Source: Jannaschia sp. W003 (GTDB lineage Bacteria; Pseudomonadota; Alphaproteobacteria; Rhodobacterales; Rhodobacteraceae). Taken from it: a DNA stretch of 64,000 bases. The translations under genes and the position numbers were made by a program. Position 1 is the first letter of the stretch, and every line of letters starts with the position of its first letter. A model generated the notes under the pieces. The model was not told the DNA's origin. It saw nothing but the letters and a program-made list of their open reading frames with translations, and did no database searches. Positions 45,764 to 55,856 of this stretch are shown here, one piece after another. Where the stretch lies: the NCBI RefSeq assembly GCF_025144335.1, contig NZ_CP083539.1:3163501-3227500 (forward strand), read 5' to 3'.

Positions 45764-46638
45764 CCGCCCACCGCATCGAGACCGAGCCCGGCGTCCACGT
45801 CGCCGCCTACGAGGCGGGGGACGGGCCGCCGCTGGTGCTGCTCCACGGCTATCCCCAGAGCCACCGCTGCTGGCTGCCCGCGCTGCCGATGCTGGCCGCG
45901 CAGCACCGCTGCATCCTCGTGGACCTGCGCGGCTACGGCGCCAGCGACGCGCCCGAGGACGACGCGGGCCACACCGTCTACTCGAAGCGCCGCATGGCCG
46001 GCGATCTCGCCGCCGTGCTGCGGTATCTGGATATCAAGCGCGCCGACGTGGCGGGCCACGACCGGGGCGCGCGACTGGCCTACCGCTTCGCACTCGACCA
46101 CCCCGCGATGGTGCGGCGCCTCGCCGTGCTCGACGTGCTGCCCACGGTGGAGTTCTGGGACCTCTGGGCCGCCGAGCTGGCCATGAAGGCCTACCACTGG
46201 ACCTTCCTCGCCCAGCCGAGCCCCATGCCCGAGCGCATGATCGCCGGGGCGCCGGAACTCTACCTCGACCACACCCTCCGGTCCTGGACGCTGGACCAAG
46301 ATCTGCGACCCTTCGCCCCCGACGCGCTGGAGGCGTACCGCGCGCAGATGGCCGACCCGGCGCGCGTGGCGGCGATGTGCGCCGACTACCGCGCGGGCTT
46401 CCACACCGACCGCATGATCGACGCAGCCGACCGCGAGCGGGGCCGGCGCATCGAGGCCCCCACCCTGTTCCTGTGGGGCGAGCGCGGCTTTCCCGCCTCG
46501 CAGCCCGATCCGCTGTCGATCTGGAACCGCTGGACCGTGGAGCTCGCGGGGCGGGAGATGCCCTCGGGCCACTTCGCGCCCGAGGAGGCGCCGGCGGCCG
46601 TGGCGGCGGCGCTCCTAGCCCATTTCGCGCAGGGGTGA
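45754..46638 (+). CDS. Haloacetate dehalogenase-like alpha/beta hydrolase
   Basis: 294 residues. The nucleophile is an Asp, D103 in VAGHDRGARLAYRFALDHP, with the Arg in GHDRGAR and the His-Trp pair in AYHWTFLAQPSPMPE. The LDVLPT segment and the terminal GHFAPEE complete the pattern of fluoroacetate/haloacetate dehalogenases (EC 3.8.1.3), which split C-F or C-Cl bonds of haloacetates. Similar proteins hydrolyse epoxides, so the assignment is by motif similarity. It overlaps the DUF1643 gene by 10 bases. Confidence 0.88.
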   Translation: MPLTAHRIETEPGVHVAAYEAGDGPPLVLLHGYPQSHRCWLPALPMLAAQHRCILVDLRGYGASDAPEDDAGHTVYSKRRMAGDLAAVLRYLDIKRADVAGHDRGARLAYRFALDHPAMVRRLAVLDVLPTVEFWDLWAAELAMKAYHWTFLAQPSPMPERMIAGAPELYLDHTLRSWTLDQDLRPFAPDALEAYRAQMADPARVAAMCADYRAGFHTDRMIDAADRERGRRIEAPTLFLWGERGFPASQPDPLSIWNRWTVELAGREMPSGHFAPEEAPAAVAAALLAHFAQG

Positions 46639-46713
46639 GCGCGGCGTGACACCGGGCGCGGGCGGGCGTAACGTCGCCCGCCAGAGGCCCGATCCACGGG
46701 CCCACGGGGACGC

Positions 46714-48405
46714 ATGAGCAGCTTCCGCAACCGGATCGCGACCCGCCTCAGGGTGTGGCGCGCCGCGCCCCCGCGCGGGGCGCAGGGGCTCGTGTGGCAC
46801 CCCGAGCCGCGCGCCGAGGGCTCGGAGCGCGCGGGCCACCGGATGCTGGGCGGCGTGTGGCACCTCGCCGGCCATCTGGTCGAGGGCGCCCCGGATCCCT
46901 GGGCGATCCGCCCGCCCTCCGTGCCCTTCGCGCTGCAGCTCCACGGCATGGGCTGGCTCGACGACGTGATGGCGGTGGGCGGGCGCGAGGCCACCGCGCG
47001 GGCGCGCGGCTGGACGCTCGCCTGGGTCGACCGCTTCGGGCGCGGCGCCGGCCCCGGCTGGGCGCCCGCCACCACCGGGCGGCGGCTGGTGCGCATGATC
47101 GTCCACGCCCCCGCGCTCCTGCGCGGCATGGAGCGGCCCGAGCGGTTCCGCGACAGCCTCTACCGCCAGGCGCAGGTGCTGGCGGGAACCTGGGGCCGCG
47201 CGCCCGCGGGCCTGCCCCGCGCCGAGGCGCTGCTTGGCCTCCTGATGGCGGGCCTGGCGCTCGAGGGCATGGAGCGGCTCGGCGACGTCGCCACCGACGC
47301 GCTGGCCCGCACCGCGGACGCGGACGTCGGCGCCGACGGCGGCATCCCCTCGCGCAACCCCGAGGCGCTGCTGGAAGTGGCGATGCTGCTCGGCTGGGCC
47401 GCCGCCTCGCTGGACAGCGCCGGGCGCCCGGTGCCGCCCCTCCTGCGCGAGGCGGTGGCGCGGATCGTGCCGACCTTGCGTGCCCTGCGCCACAGCGACG
47501 GCGGCCTGGCCCGGTTCCACGGCGGCGGCGCGGGCCGGGCCGGGCGCCTCGACCGGGTGCTGGGCGAGAGCGGCGTGCGGGGGCGCCCCTCCACCGGCCT
47601 CGCCATGGGCTTCGTGCCGGTCGCCCACGGGCGCACCACGCTGGTGGTGGACGCCGAGGCCCCGCCCGAGGGGGCGGCGTCCGGCTCGGCCCATGCGTCC
47701 ACCCTGGCCTTCGAGTTGTGCTCGGCCACCACGCCGGTCGTCGTGAACTGCGGCCCCGGCGGCCCGTTCGGCCCCGAGTGGCACCGCGCCGGGCGCGCCA
47801 CCGCCTCGCACTCCACGCTGGGCCTCGACGGCCATTCCTCGTCCCGGATCGGCGCGCCCGTGGCCGCCGGCCCCGGGCTGCGGATCGCCCCCCTCGCCGA
47901 GGGCCCCGAGACGGTGCAGTGGCAGCGCACCGAGGGCCGCCGCGCCTCCACGCTGATCCTGTCCCACGACGGCTGGCGCCCCACGCACGGCCTGACCCAC
48001 CTGCGCCGGCTGGTGCTGTCCACAGACGGACGGCGGCTCGAGGGCGAGGACGCCCTGCGCGCCGTGTCGGGCCCCGACAAGGAGCGGCTGGAGGACGCGA
48101 TCGCGGCTCACGGCCCCGTGCGCTTCACGGTCGCCTTCCACCTGCATCCCGACGCCGAGGTCGAGACCGGGCTGGGCGGGCGCGCGGCCACGATCGCGCT
48201 GCCCACCGGCGAGATCTGGGTGCTGCGCCCCGGCGGCGGCGTCCCGCTGGAGATCCGGCCTTCCGTCTTCCTCGATCCCGGGCGCCTGCGGCCCACGCCG
48301 TCGCGGCAGGTGGTTTTAACCGACAGCGTCATGTCCTATGCGGCCACCGTCGACTGGACCCTCGTCCGCACCCAGGAGCCCGACGCGGCTTCGAGACGGA
48401 CCTGA
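46714..48405 (+). CDS. Heparinase II/III family protein
   Basis: 563 residues. An N-terminal alpha/alpha toroid region ([14 protein letters not shown], then [20 protein letters not shown]) leads to a C-terminal beta-sandwich with [35 protein letters not shown], the family's conserved His-containing core. Such proteins are polysaccharide lyases or related envelope enzymes; no signal peptide is evident, and the substrate is not known. It lies directly upstream of purH, a position conserved in Rhodobacteraceae, where rsmB usually precedes it. Here rsmB is elsewhere in the window. Confidence 0.88.
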   Translation: MSSFRNRIATRLRVWRAAPPRGAQGLVWHPEPRAEGSERAGHRMLGGVWHLAGHLVEGAPDPWAIRPPSVPFALQLHGMGWLDDVMAVGGREATARARGWTLAWVDRFGRGAGPGWAPATTGRRLVRMIVHAPALLRGMERPERFRDSLYRQAQVLAGTWGRAPAGLPRAEALLGLLMAGLALEGMERLGDVATDALARTADADVGADGGIPSRNPEALLEVAMLLGWAAASLDSAGRPVPPLLREAVARIVPTLRALRHSDGGLARFHGGGAGRAGRLDRVLGESGVRGRPSTGLAMGFVPVAHGRTTLVVDAEAPPEGAASGSAHASTLAFELCSATTPVVVNCGPGGPFGPEWHRAGRATASHSTLGLDGHSSSRIGAPVAAGPGLRIAPLAEGPETVQWQRTEGRRASTLILSHDGWRPTHGLTHLRRLVLSTDGRRLEGEDALRAVSGPDKERLEDAIAAHGPVRFTVAFHLHPDAEVETGLGGRAATIALPTGEIWVLRPGGGVPLEIRPSVFLDPGRLRPTPSRQVVLTDSVMSYAATVDWTLVRTQEPDAASRRT

Positions 48406-48419
48406 ACGCGAGCCTGCCC

Positions 48420-50000
48420 ATGACCGCCACCCCCGTCCCCCTCCGCCGCGCGCTCCTGTCCGTGAGCGACAAGACCGGCCTCGAAGATCTGGGCCGCGCG
48501 CTGGCCGCCCGCGGCGTGGAGCTGGTCAGCACCGGCGGCACGGCGCGCGCCCTGCGGGACGCCGGCCTCCAGGTGCGCGACGTGAGCGAGCTGACGGGCT
48601 TTCCCGAGATGATGGACGGTCGGGTCAAGACGCTGCACCCGATGGTGCACGGCGGCCTGCTGGCCCTGCGCGACGCCCACGCCGCCGACATGGAGGCCCA
48701 CGGGATCGCGCCGATCGACCTGCTGGTGGTGAACCTCTACCCGTTCGAGGTGACGGTCGCGCGGGGGGCTGGTGAGGACGAGGCCGTCGAGAACATCGAC
48801 ATCGGCGGTCCCGCCATGATCCGCGCGGCGGCCAAGAACCACCCCTGGGTCTGCACCCTCACGGACGCCGAGGACTACGCCGCCCTGCTCTCGGAGCTCG
48901 AGGCCAACGACGGCGCCACCACGCTCGCCTTCCGCCGCCGCTGCGCCGCCGTGGCCTACGGGCGCACCGCCGCCTACGACGCCGCCGTCGCCACCTGGAT
49001 GGCCCGCTGGGAGGAGACGCCGCCCCGCCGCGTCGCCGCCGCCGGCACCCTGGCCCAATCCCTGCGCTACGGCGAGAACCCGCACCAGTCGGCGGCCTTC
49101 TACCGCGACGGCTCGGCTCGGCCCGGCGTCGGCTCGGCCACGCAGCACCAGGGCAAGGCGCTGAGCTACAACAACCTGAACGACACGGATGCGGCCTTCG
49201 AGCTGGTGGCCGAGTTCGACCCCGCCACGCCCGCCGTCGCCATCATCAAGCACGCCAACCCCTGCGGCGTGGCCACGGGCGGCAGCTTCACCGAGGCCTA
49301 CGCGCGCGCCTTCGACTGCGACCGCACCTCGGCCTTCGGCGGCATCGTCGCCCTGAACGGCCCGCTGGACGGCCCCACGGCCGAGGCCATCGCCGGCATC
49401 TTCACCGAGGTGGTGATCGCCCCCGAGGCCACCGACGAGGCCCGCGCCGTGTTCGCGGCGAAGAAGAACCTGCGCCTCCTGACCACCGGCGCCCTGCCCG
49501 ACCCGCGCGCCCCGCGCCGCGCCATGCGGCAGATCGCCGGCGGCTGGCTGGTGCAGGACCATGATGCCGCGATGATCGCGGAATCCGACCTGCGGGTGGT
49601 CACCAAGCGCGCGCCCTCGGAGGCGCAGATGCGCGACCTCCTGTTCGCCTGGCGCGTCGCCAAGCACGTGAAGTCCAACGCCATCGTCTACGCCCGCGAC
49701 GGCGCCACCGTGGGCGTGGGCGCGGGCCAGATGAGCCGCCTCGACAGCTCCCGCATCGCCGCCCGCAAGGCCGAGGACATGGCCGAGGCGCTGGGCCTGC
49801 CGCACTCGGCGGCGCAGGGCTCGGTAGTCGCCTCGGACGCCTTCTTCCCCTTCGCCGACGGCCTGCTCGCCGCCGCCGAGGCCGGCGCGCGCGCCGTGAT
49901 CCAGCCGGGCGGCTCGATGCGCGACGACGAGGTGGTCGCCGCCGCCGACGAGGCCGGGCTGGCGATGGTGTTCACCGGCCAGCGGCACTTCCGGCACTGA
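48420..50000 (+). CDS. purH: Bifunctional AICAR formyltransferase / IMP cyclohydrolase
   Basis: 526 residues. The N-terminal cyclohydrolase domain begins [18 protein letters not shown], with [16 protein letters not shown] and [17 protein letters not shown]. The formyltransferase domain contains [23 protein letters not shown], and the K-H catalytic features around [12 protein letters not shown]. The C-terminus [30 protein letters not shown] is typical. It catalyses the last two steps of IMP synthesis. lspA follows two bases later. Confidence 0.98.
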   Translation: MTATPVPLRRALLSVSDKTGLEDLGRALAARGVELVSTGGTARALRDAGLQVRDVSELTGFPEMMDGRVKTLHPMVHGGLLALRDAHAADMEAHGIAPIDLLVVNLYPFEVTVARGAGEDEAVENIDIGGPAMIRAAAKNHPWVCTLTDAEDYAALLSELEANDGATTLAFRRRCAAVAYGRTAAYDAAVATWMARWEETPPRRVAAAGTLAQSLRYGENPHQSAAFYRDGSARPGVGSATQHQGKALSYNNLNDTDAAFELVAEFDPATPAVAIIKHANPCGVATGGSFTEAYARAFDCDRTSAFGGIVALNGPLDGPTAEAIAGIFTEVVIAPEATDEARAVFAAKKNLRLLTTGALPDPRAPRRAMRQIAGGWLVQDHDAAMIAESDLRVVTKRAPSEAQMRDLLFAWRVAKHVKSNAIVYARDGATVGVGAGQMSRLDSSRIAARKAEDMAEALGLPHSAAQGSVVASDAFFPFADGLLAAAEAGARAVIQPGGSMRDDEVVAAADEAGLAMVFTGQRHFRH

Positions 50001-50002
50001 TC

Positions 50003-50479
50003 GTGGGAAAGCTCGCCGCCACCGCCCTCGCCGCCTTCGGGATCGACCAGCTCTCGAAGCTGTTCGTGGTGCACCTGCTGAACCTGCGCGAGGTCGGCGC
50101 CATGGACGTGGCCCCGCCCTGGCTGCGCTTCCGCATGGGCTGGAACGAGGGCATCAACTTCGGCCTCATGTCGGGCGCCGGCGCGAAGTGGGCGCTGATC
50201 GCCCTCGCCCTCGCCATCTGCGGCGCGGTGCTGTGGTGGTCGCGCGGCTTCCGCCATCCGCTGGCCTTCGTGTCCGCCGGCCTCGTGGTGGGGGGCGCGT
50301 TGGCCAACGTGCTCGACCGGCTGCTCTACGGCGCGGTGGCCGACTTCCTCAACATGTCGGTGCCGGGCATCCACAACCCCTTCGCCTTCAACTTCGCCGA
50401 CGTGTTCATCTTCGCGGGCGCCTTCGGGCTGGTGCTGTTCGCCGACAAGGCGGGTGACGGCGCCGCCGATGCGCGCTAG
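50003..50479 (+). CDS. lspA: Lipoprotein signal peptidase (signal peptidase II)
   Basis: 158 residues with four membrane helices. The catalytic Asp pair lies in [10 protein letters not shown] and [15 protein letters not shown], the two LspA signatures. It cleaves signal peptides of lipid-modified prolipoproteins in the inner membrane. The GTG start is two bases after purH. The next gene encodes a lipoprotein, a plausible substrate. Confidence 0.97.
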   Translation: MGKLAATALAAFGIDQLSKLFVVHLLNLREVGAMDVAPPWLRFRMGWNEGINFGLMSGAGAKWALIALALAICGAVLWWSRGFRHPLAFVSAGLVVGGALANVLDRLLYGAVADFLNMSVPGIHNPFAFNFADVFIFAGAFGLVLFADKAGDGAADAR

Positions 50480-50507
50480 CAACGCCCCGGTGTCCCGGAG
50501 AACCTCC

Positions 50508-51002
50508 ATGCGCCTCGCCGCCCTTCCGCTGCTCGCCCTGCTCGCCGCCTGCGCCCGCGAGGAGCCGCGCCTCCTGAACCTCAGCAAGGCCGACCGCACC
50601 CCCGACGAGTTCTCGATCGTGCCCTCGCGCCCCCTCGAGCAGCCGCCCACCTACGCGGCCCTGCCCGCGCCGCTGCCCGGCGGCCCCTCGCGCGCCGATC
50701 CCGCGCCCGAGGCGGCGGCCGTGGCCGCGCTCGGCGGGCGCCCCGGCGCGGGCGCGGGCGCCGACCCGGCGCTGGCTGCCCGCGTGTTCCGCTACGGCGT
50801 GGGCGAGAACATCCGCGGCGTGCTCGCCGCCGAGGACCTCGCGTTCCGCCGCCGCAACGACCCGCTGCTGCTGGAGCGGCTGTTCAACGTGAACGTCTAC
50901 TACGACGCCTACCGCCCGCTCTCGCTCGACCAGCACCGCGAGCTGGAACGCCTGCGCGCGCTGGGCGTGCGCACCGTGGCCGCGCCGCCCGACCCGCGCT
51001 GA
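50508..51002 (+). CDS. DUF3035 family lipoprotein
   Basis: 164 residues. The N-terminus [21 protein letters not shown] is a lipoprotein signal with lipobox LAAC. The conserved [24 protein letters not shown] segment is the DUF3035 motif. An acidic Gly/Ala-rich middle and a helical C-terminus ([27 protein letters not shown]) follow. The family is restricted to alphaproteobacteria and uncharacterised. Position between lspA and an M16 pair is conserved in the group. ATG chosen for its lipoprotein signal and GGAGA. Confidence 0.88.
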   Translation: MRLAALPLLALLAACAREEPRLLNLSKADRTPDEFSIVPSRPLEQPPTYAALPAPLPGGPSRADPAPEAAAVAALGGRPGAGAGADPALAARVFRYGVGENIRGVLAAEDLAFRRRNDPLLLERLFNVNVYYDAYRPLSLDQHRELERLRALGVRTVAAPPDPR

Positions 51003-51108
51003 AGCGGGGGCGCGTCCCCTGACAATGGCGTGAGTCCCCGTGCGCGCCCCTGTGCGCGGGGGCCGCGAGGCCGCACATGCATCCCGACGCCTGCACCGGA
51101 GGACCCCC

Positions 51109-52572
51109 TTGCCCGCACGAGCCCCCGCCCTCGCCGCCGCCCTGGCCGCCGCGACCTTCGCCGCCGCGCCCGCCTTCGCGCAGGACGCCGCCGCCGCCGC
51201 GCCCGCCGGCGACGACACGGTCACCACCTTCACGCTTCCCAACGGCCTCGACGCCATCGTCATCGAGGACCACCGCGCGCCCGTGGCCGTCCACATGATG
51301 TGGTACGACGTGGGCGCCGCCGACGAGCCGCCGGGCAAGTCCGGCATCGCCCACTTCCTGGAACACCTGATGTTCAAGGGCACCGACGACCTGGAGCCCG
51401 GCGAGTTCTCCCGCGTGGTCGAGGCCCAGGGCGGCTCCGACAACGCGTTCACCAGCCAGGACTACACCGGCTACTTCCAGCGCGTCGCCGCCGACCGCCT
51501 CGGCCTCATGATGCGGATGGAGGCCGACCGCATGCGCGACCTCGTGCTCGACGACAAGGACATGCTGACCGAGCGCGACGTGGTGCTGGAGGAGCGCGCG
51601 CAGCGCACCGACAGCGAGCCGGGCGCCCTGTTCTCGGAGCAGCGGAACGCCGCGCAGTACCTCAACCACCCCTACGGCGTGCCGATCATCGGCTGGCGCC
51701 ACGAGGTCTCGGAGCTGACCCTCGCGGATGCCCTCGCCTTCTACCGCCGCTACTACGCGCCCAACAACGCCACGCTGATCGTGGCCGGCGACGTGGACCC
51801 CGCCGAGGTGCGCGCCCTGGCCGAGGAGCACTACGGCCCGCTGGAGCCCACGGAAGGCCTCGAGCCCCGCGCGCGCCCCTCGGAGCCGCCGCAGATCGCG
51901 CCGCGCCGCCTCGTGTTCGAGGACGAGCGCGTCTCGAACCCTTACGTGATCCGCACCTACCTCGCCCCCGAGCGTGACCCAGGCGCGCAGGAGGAGGCGG
52001 CGGCTCTCACGGTGCTCGCCCGCGTGCTGGGCGGCTCGTCGCAGACCTCGCTGATGGGCCGCGTGCTGGAGCAGGACGAGAAGACCGCACTCTACACCTC
52101 GGCCTTCTACTCGGGCACCTCGCTCGACCAGACGACCTTCGGCGTCGTCGTGATGCCGGTCCCTGGCCGCTCGCTGGCCGAGGCCGAGGCCGACATGGAC
52201 CGCATGATCGCGCGGCTCTTGGAGGAGGGCGTCGACGAGGCGCAGCTCGAGCGCATCAAGACCCAGCTCCGCGCCGCCGAGATCTACGGCCGCGACAGCC
52301 TCCAGGGCCGCGCACGCACCTACGGCGTGGGCATCACGTCCGGCCTCACGGTCGAGGACGTGCAGGCGTGGCCCGCGATCCTCGACGCGGTGACCGGCGA
52401 GGACGTGGTGGCCGCCGCACGCGCGCTGTTCGACGCGGACGCCTCCGTGACGGGCTACCTGCAGGCCCCCTCCGAGACCGCCACGGACACCCTCGAGGCC
52501 GTCCCCGAGGAGCCTGCCGTCACGCCCGCCGACGCCCCAACCGCCCCGACCGATCCCGAGGACGACGCATGA
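51109..52572 (+). CDS. Exported M16 metallopeptidase, active subunit
   Basis: 487 residues from a TTG start preceded by GGAGG six bases upstream, giving a standard signal peptide (MPARAPALAAALAAATFAAAPAFA) that an earlier in-frame ATG would spoil. The zinc motif HxxEH is intact: AHFLEHLMF with H82, E85, H86. The downstream ERDVVLEERAQR supplies the third ligand. It should act in the periplasm. It overlaps the next M16 gene by 4 bases (ATGA). Such active/inactive pairs form heterodimers, as in mitochondrial processing peptidase. Confidence 0.93.
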   Translation: MPARAPALAAALAAATFAAAPAFAQDAAAAAPAGDDTVTTFTLPNGLDAIVIEDHRAPVAVHMMWYDVGAADEPPGKSGIAHFLEHLMFKGTDDLEPGEFSRVVEAQGGSDNAFTSQDYTGYFQRVAADRLGLMMRMEADRMRDLVLDDKDMLTERDVVLEERAQRTDSEPGALFSEQRNAAQYLNHPYGVPIIGWRHEVSELTLADALAFYRRYYAPNNATLIVAGDVDPAEVRALAEEHYGPLEPTEGLEPRARPSEPPQIAPRRLVFEDERVSNPYVIRTYLAPERDPGAQEEAAALTVLARVLGGSSQTSLMGRVLEQDEKTALYTSAFYSGTSLDQTTFGVVVMPVPGRSLAEAEADMDRMIARLLEEGVDEAQLERIKTQLRAAEIYGRDSLQGRARTYGVGITSGLTVEDVQAWPAILDAVTGEDVVAAARALFDADASVTGYLQAPSETATDTLEAVPEEPAVTPADAPTAPTDPEDDA

Positions 52573-53897
52573 GCCTTTCCCTCCGCGCCCTGGCCTTCGC
52601 CGCCGCCACCCTCCTGCCCGCCGCCGCCCACGCGGCGGTGGAGATCCAGGAGGTCGTCTCGCCCGGCGGCATCACCGCCTGGCTGGTGGAGGAGCACTCG
52701 ATCCCCTTCACCGCCTTCGACATCCGCTTCGAGGGCGGCGCCTCGCTGGATGCGCCGGGCAAGCGCGGTGCCGTGAACCTCATGGCCGCGACGCTCGAGG
52801 AGGGCGCGGGCGAGCGGGACGCGCGCGCCTTCGCCGAGGCCGCCGAGGACCTCGCGGCCCGCTTCTCGTTCGAGGCGACCAACGACGCCGTCGCCGTGGA
52901 GGCCTCGATCCTCACCGAGAACCGCGCGGAGGCCGTCGCCCTCCTGCGCGAGGCGCTGGTCGCCCCGCGCTTCGACGCCGAGGCCGTGGACCGCGTGCGC
53001 GAGCAGGTGCTCGCCTCGATCGACCGCGCCGAGTCCGACCCCCAGGAGATCGCCTCCACCACGCTCGCCGCGCTGGCCTTCCCGGACCACCCCTACGGCT
53101 CGCCCCTCGACGGCACCCGCGAGACCGTCTCCTCGCTCGCCCCGGACGACCTGCGCGCGGCCCATGCCGCCGCCCTGACGCTGGACCGCGTCCACGTCGG
53201 CGTGACCGGCGACATCACCGCCGAGGAGCTGGGCCCCCTCCTCGACGAGCTCTTGGGCGACCTGCCCGCCACCGGCGGCCCCGAGGTCGCCGACGCGGAC
53301 TACGCGCTCGGGGGCGGCGTGACCGTGGTGGCCCATCCCTCGCCCCAGTCCGTTGTGCTGTTCGGCCACGAGAGCCTTCGCCGCGACGACCCCGACTTCT
53401 TCGCCGCCTACGTGCTGAACCACGTGCTCGGCGGCGCGGGCTTCAACTCCTTGCTCATGGACGAGGTGCGCGTGAAGCGCGGGCTGACCTACGGCATCGG
53501 CAGCTACCTCGTGCCGCGCGAGCACGCGGCCCAGCATCTGGGACAGTTCTCGTCGTCGAACGCCAAGGCCGCCGAGGCGGTGCGCATCGTGCGCGAGGAA
53601 TGGGCCGAGATGGCGGAAGCTGGCGCCGACCCCAAGGCGCTGGAGGCGGCCAAGACGTACCTCACGGGCGCCTACCCGCTGCGCTTCGACGGCAACGGCA
53701 CGATCGCCGGCATCCTGTCGGGCATGCAGCTCCAGGATCTGCCGATCGACTACATCGCCACCCGCAACGCGCGCATCGAGGCGGTGACGCCCGAGGACGT
53801 GGCCCGCGTGGCCGCGCGCATCATGGACGCGGACGACCTGCACTTCGTCGTCGTGGGCCAGCCCGAGGGGCTGGAGACCGGCGCCCTGCCGGGCTGA
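52569..53897 (+). CDS. Exported M16 family protein, apparently non-catalytic partner
   Basis: 442 residues with a signal peptide (MSLSLRALAFAAATLLPAAAHA). The position of HxxEH is GAVNLMAATLEEG, so the zinc motif is missing. The C-terminal domain resembles the regulatory half (VKRGLTYGIGSYLVPREHAAQHLGQFSSSNAKAAEA). It is probably a structural partner that helps the preceding active M16 protein bind substrate. The 4-base ATGA overlap would help equal synthesis of the two chains. Confidence 0.92.
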   Translation: MSLSLRALAFAAATLLPAAAHAAVEIQEVVSPGGITAWLVEEHSIPFTAFDIRFEGGASLDAPGKRGAVNLMAATLEEGAGERDARAFAEAAEDLAARFSFEATNDAVAVEASILTENRAEAVALLREALVAPRFDAEAVDRVREQVLASIDRAESDPQEIASTTLAALAFPDHPYGSPLDGTRETVSSLAPDDLRAAHAAALTLDRVHVGVTGDITAEELGPLLDELLGDLPATGGPEVADADYALGGGVTVVAHPSPQSVVLFGHESLRRDDPDFFAAYVLNHVLGGAGFNSLLMDEVRVKRGLTYGIGSYLVPREHAAQHLGQFSSSNAKAAEAVRIVREEWAEMAEAGADPKALEAAKTYLTGAYPLRFDGNGTIAGILSGMQLQDLPIDYIATRNARIEAVTPEDVARVAARIMDADDLHFVVVGQPEGLETGALPG

Positions 53898-53912
53898 CCC
53901 CGTCGCCCCCCG

Positions 53913-53928
53913 CCCCGCCCGGGCGGGG
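53913..53928 (+). terminator. GC palindrome downstream of the M16 pair
   Basis: CCCCGCCCGGGCGGGG (8-bp half-sites, self-complementary) starts 15 bases after the stop of the second M16 gene; it could fold with a 4-base loop and end the purH-lspA-M16 transcript. No U-tract follows. Confidence 0.45.
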
Positions 53929-54020
53929 GGCCGCCGGCGTTAACCGCGCCCGCACTTATCCCCGACATCCCCCGCTCCGCCCCCTCGACCCGCCGTGCCT
54001 CGCCGGGCCATGATGGGGCG

Positions 54021-55808
54021 GTGAACCGGCCAGCCCGCATCCCTCGACCGATCCGCCAGCTGGCCGAGGCGGCCGTGAACCGCATCGCCGCCGGCGAGGT
54101 GCTGGAGCGGCCCGCCTCGGCCGTGAAGGAGCTGGTCGAGAACGCCCTCGACGCCGGCGCCGCCCGCGTGCTGGTCGAGATCGAGGACGGAGGGCGCGCG
54201 CTCGTGCGCGTCACCGACGACGGGCACGGGATTCCCGCCTCCGACCTCGCTCTCGCTCTCACGCGCCACGCCACGTCGAAGCTCGACGGCGACGACCTCC
54301 TCGCGATCCACCACTTCGGTTTCCGCGGCGAGGCGCTGGCCTCGCTCGCCGCCGTGGGCCGCCTGCGCGTCACCAGCCGCGCCGCGGGCGCCGCCGAGGC
54401 CGCCGAGATCCGCGCGGTCGCGGGCCGGGTGGAAGCGGTGCGCCCCGCGGCCCTGGGTGCGGGCACCGTGGTGGAGCTGCGCGACCTCTTCTTCGCCACC
54501 CCCGCGCGGCTCAAGTTCCTGCGCTCGGCCCGCGCCGAGACCGGCGCCGTCACGGATGCCCTGCGCCGCCTCGCCATGGCGAGGCCGGACGTCGCCTTCA
54601 CCCTGCGCGAGGGCGAGCGCACGCTCCTGCGCGCCGACGCCGCCGGCGAGGATGCCGTGCTGGGCCGCCTCGCCGCGATTCTCGGGGCGGACTTCGCGGG
54701 CAACCAGATCGCCGTGGACGCGGAGCGCGAGGGCTTCCGCCTCCGGGGCCACGCCGGGCTGCCCACCTTCGCGCGGGGCAACGCGCAACACCAGTTCCTC
54801 TACGTGAACGGCCGCCCCGTGCGCGACCCGATGCTCGGCGGGGCCCTGCGCGCGGCCTACGCCGACGTCCTGCCCCGCGGCCGCCACGCGGTGGCGGCCC
54901 TGTTCCTCCAGTGCGACATGCGCGCCGTGGACGTGAACGTGCACCCCGCCAAGACCGAGGTGCGCTTCCGCGAGCCGGGCGTGCCGCGCGGGCTGATCGT
55001 CTCGGCCCTGCGCCACGCGCTCGCCGAGCACGGGCACCGATCGAGCACCACCGTGGGCGACGCCCTCCTCGGCACCGCGCGCCCCGAGCGCCCCGTCGCG
55101 CCGCGCTACCAGATGGACCGCCCCTCGGCGGGGGCGCGCACTGCTGCCTACGCCGGCCAGGCCCCGATGCCCGGCCTCGCCGAGGCGTCGGCCCGCTACG
55201 AGGCCGCCCCCGCCGAGACGGAGACGGACCCCGAGGCCTACCCCCTCGGCGCCGCGCGCGCCCAGCTCCACGAGAACTGGATCGTCGCCCAGACCGCCGA
55301 CGGCCTCGTGATCGTCGACGCCCATGCCGCCCACGAGCGCCTCAACTACGAGCGGCTGAAGGGCGAGGCTCATGGCAAGGGCATTGCCGCCCAGAGCCTC
55401 CTCCTGCCCGAGGTGGTGGAGCTGGGCGAGCGGGCCACTCCCCTCCTCGCCCTCGACCTCGCCCCCCTCGGGCTGGATCTGGAGGCCTTCGGCCCCGGCG
55501 CGGTGATGGTGCGCGCCACCCCGGCGATCCTTGGTCCCTGTGACGCCGCCGCCCTCGTGCGTGACGTGGCCGACGCGCTGGAGGAGGGCGACGACGAGGC
55601 GCTGACCCTCCGGGGCCGCATCGACGCGGTGCTCTCGCGCATGGCCTGCCATGGCTCGGTGCGCACCGGCCGGCGCATGTCCGCGCCCGAGATGAACGCA
55701 CTCCTGCGCGACATGGAGCGCACGCCCCGCTCGGGCCAGTGCAACCACGGGCGGCCCACTTACGTGACCCTCAAGCTGGGCGACATCGAGCGGCTGTTCG
55801 GGCGTTAG
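54021..55808 (+). CDS. mutL: DNA mismatch repair protein MutL
   Basis: 595 residues. The GHKL ATPase motifs are NRIAAGEVLERPASAVKELVENALDAG, DDGHGI and HFGFRGEALAS. The C-terminal dimerisation/endonuclease domain has DAHAAHERLNYE in the place of DQHAxxExxxxE, then CHGSVRTGRRM and CNHGRPT, the motifs of MutL with nicking activity. The first Gln is Ala here. MutL coordinates MutS with repair in mismatch repair. The GTG start is selected because the nearby ATG is out of frame. Confidence 0.96.
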   Translation: MNRPARIPRPIRQLAEAAVNRIAAGEVLERPASAVKELVENALDAGAARVLVEIEDGGRALVRVTDDGHGIPASDLALALTRHATSKLDGDDLLAIHHFGFRGEALASLAAVGRLRVTSRAAGAAEAAEIRAVAGRVEAVRPAALGAGTVVELRDLFFATPARLKFLRSARAETGAVTDALRRLAMARPDVAFTLREGERTLLRADAAGEDAVLGRLAAILGADFAGNQIAVDAEREGFRLRGHAGLPTFARGNAQHQFLYVNGRPVRDPMLGGALRAAYADVLPRGRHAVAALFLQCDMRAVDVNVHPAKTEVRFREPGVPRGLIVSALRHALAEHGHRSSTTVGDALLGTARPERPVAPRYQMDRPSAGARTAAYAGQAPMPGLAEASARYEAAPAETETDPEAYPLGAARAQLHENWIVAQTADGLVIVDAHAAHERLNYERLKGEAHGKGIAAQSLLLPEVVELGERATPLLALDLAPLGLDLEAFGPGAVMVRATPAILGPCDAAALVRDVADALEEGDDEALTLRGRIDAVLSRMACHGSVRTGRRMSAPEMNALLRDMERTPRSGQCNHGRPTYVTLKLGDIERLFGR

Positions 55809-55856
55809 AGGCGCCCCCCGCTCGCAATGCGCCGCCCGCGGGGCTACATGGCCCCC

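Noticed and set aside
51040..51108. Upstream ATG start for the active M16 protein
   Set aside because: It would add 23 basic residues before the signal peptide; the TTG with GGAGG gives a normal signal sequence.
52569..53897. Second M16 gene as an active zinc protease
   Set aside because: The HxxEH motif is missing; NLMAAT occupies the position.
55827..55856. Earlier ATGs for rnr
   Set aside because: No Shine-Dalgarno, and the added residues are absent from the usual RNase R N-terminus (MxxIPSK).
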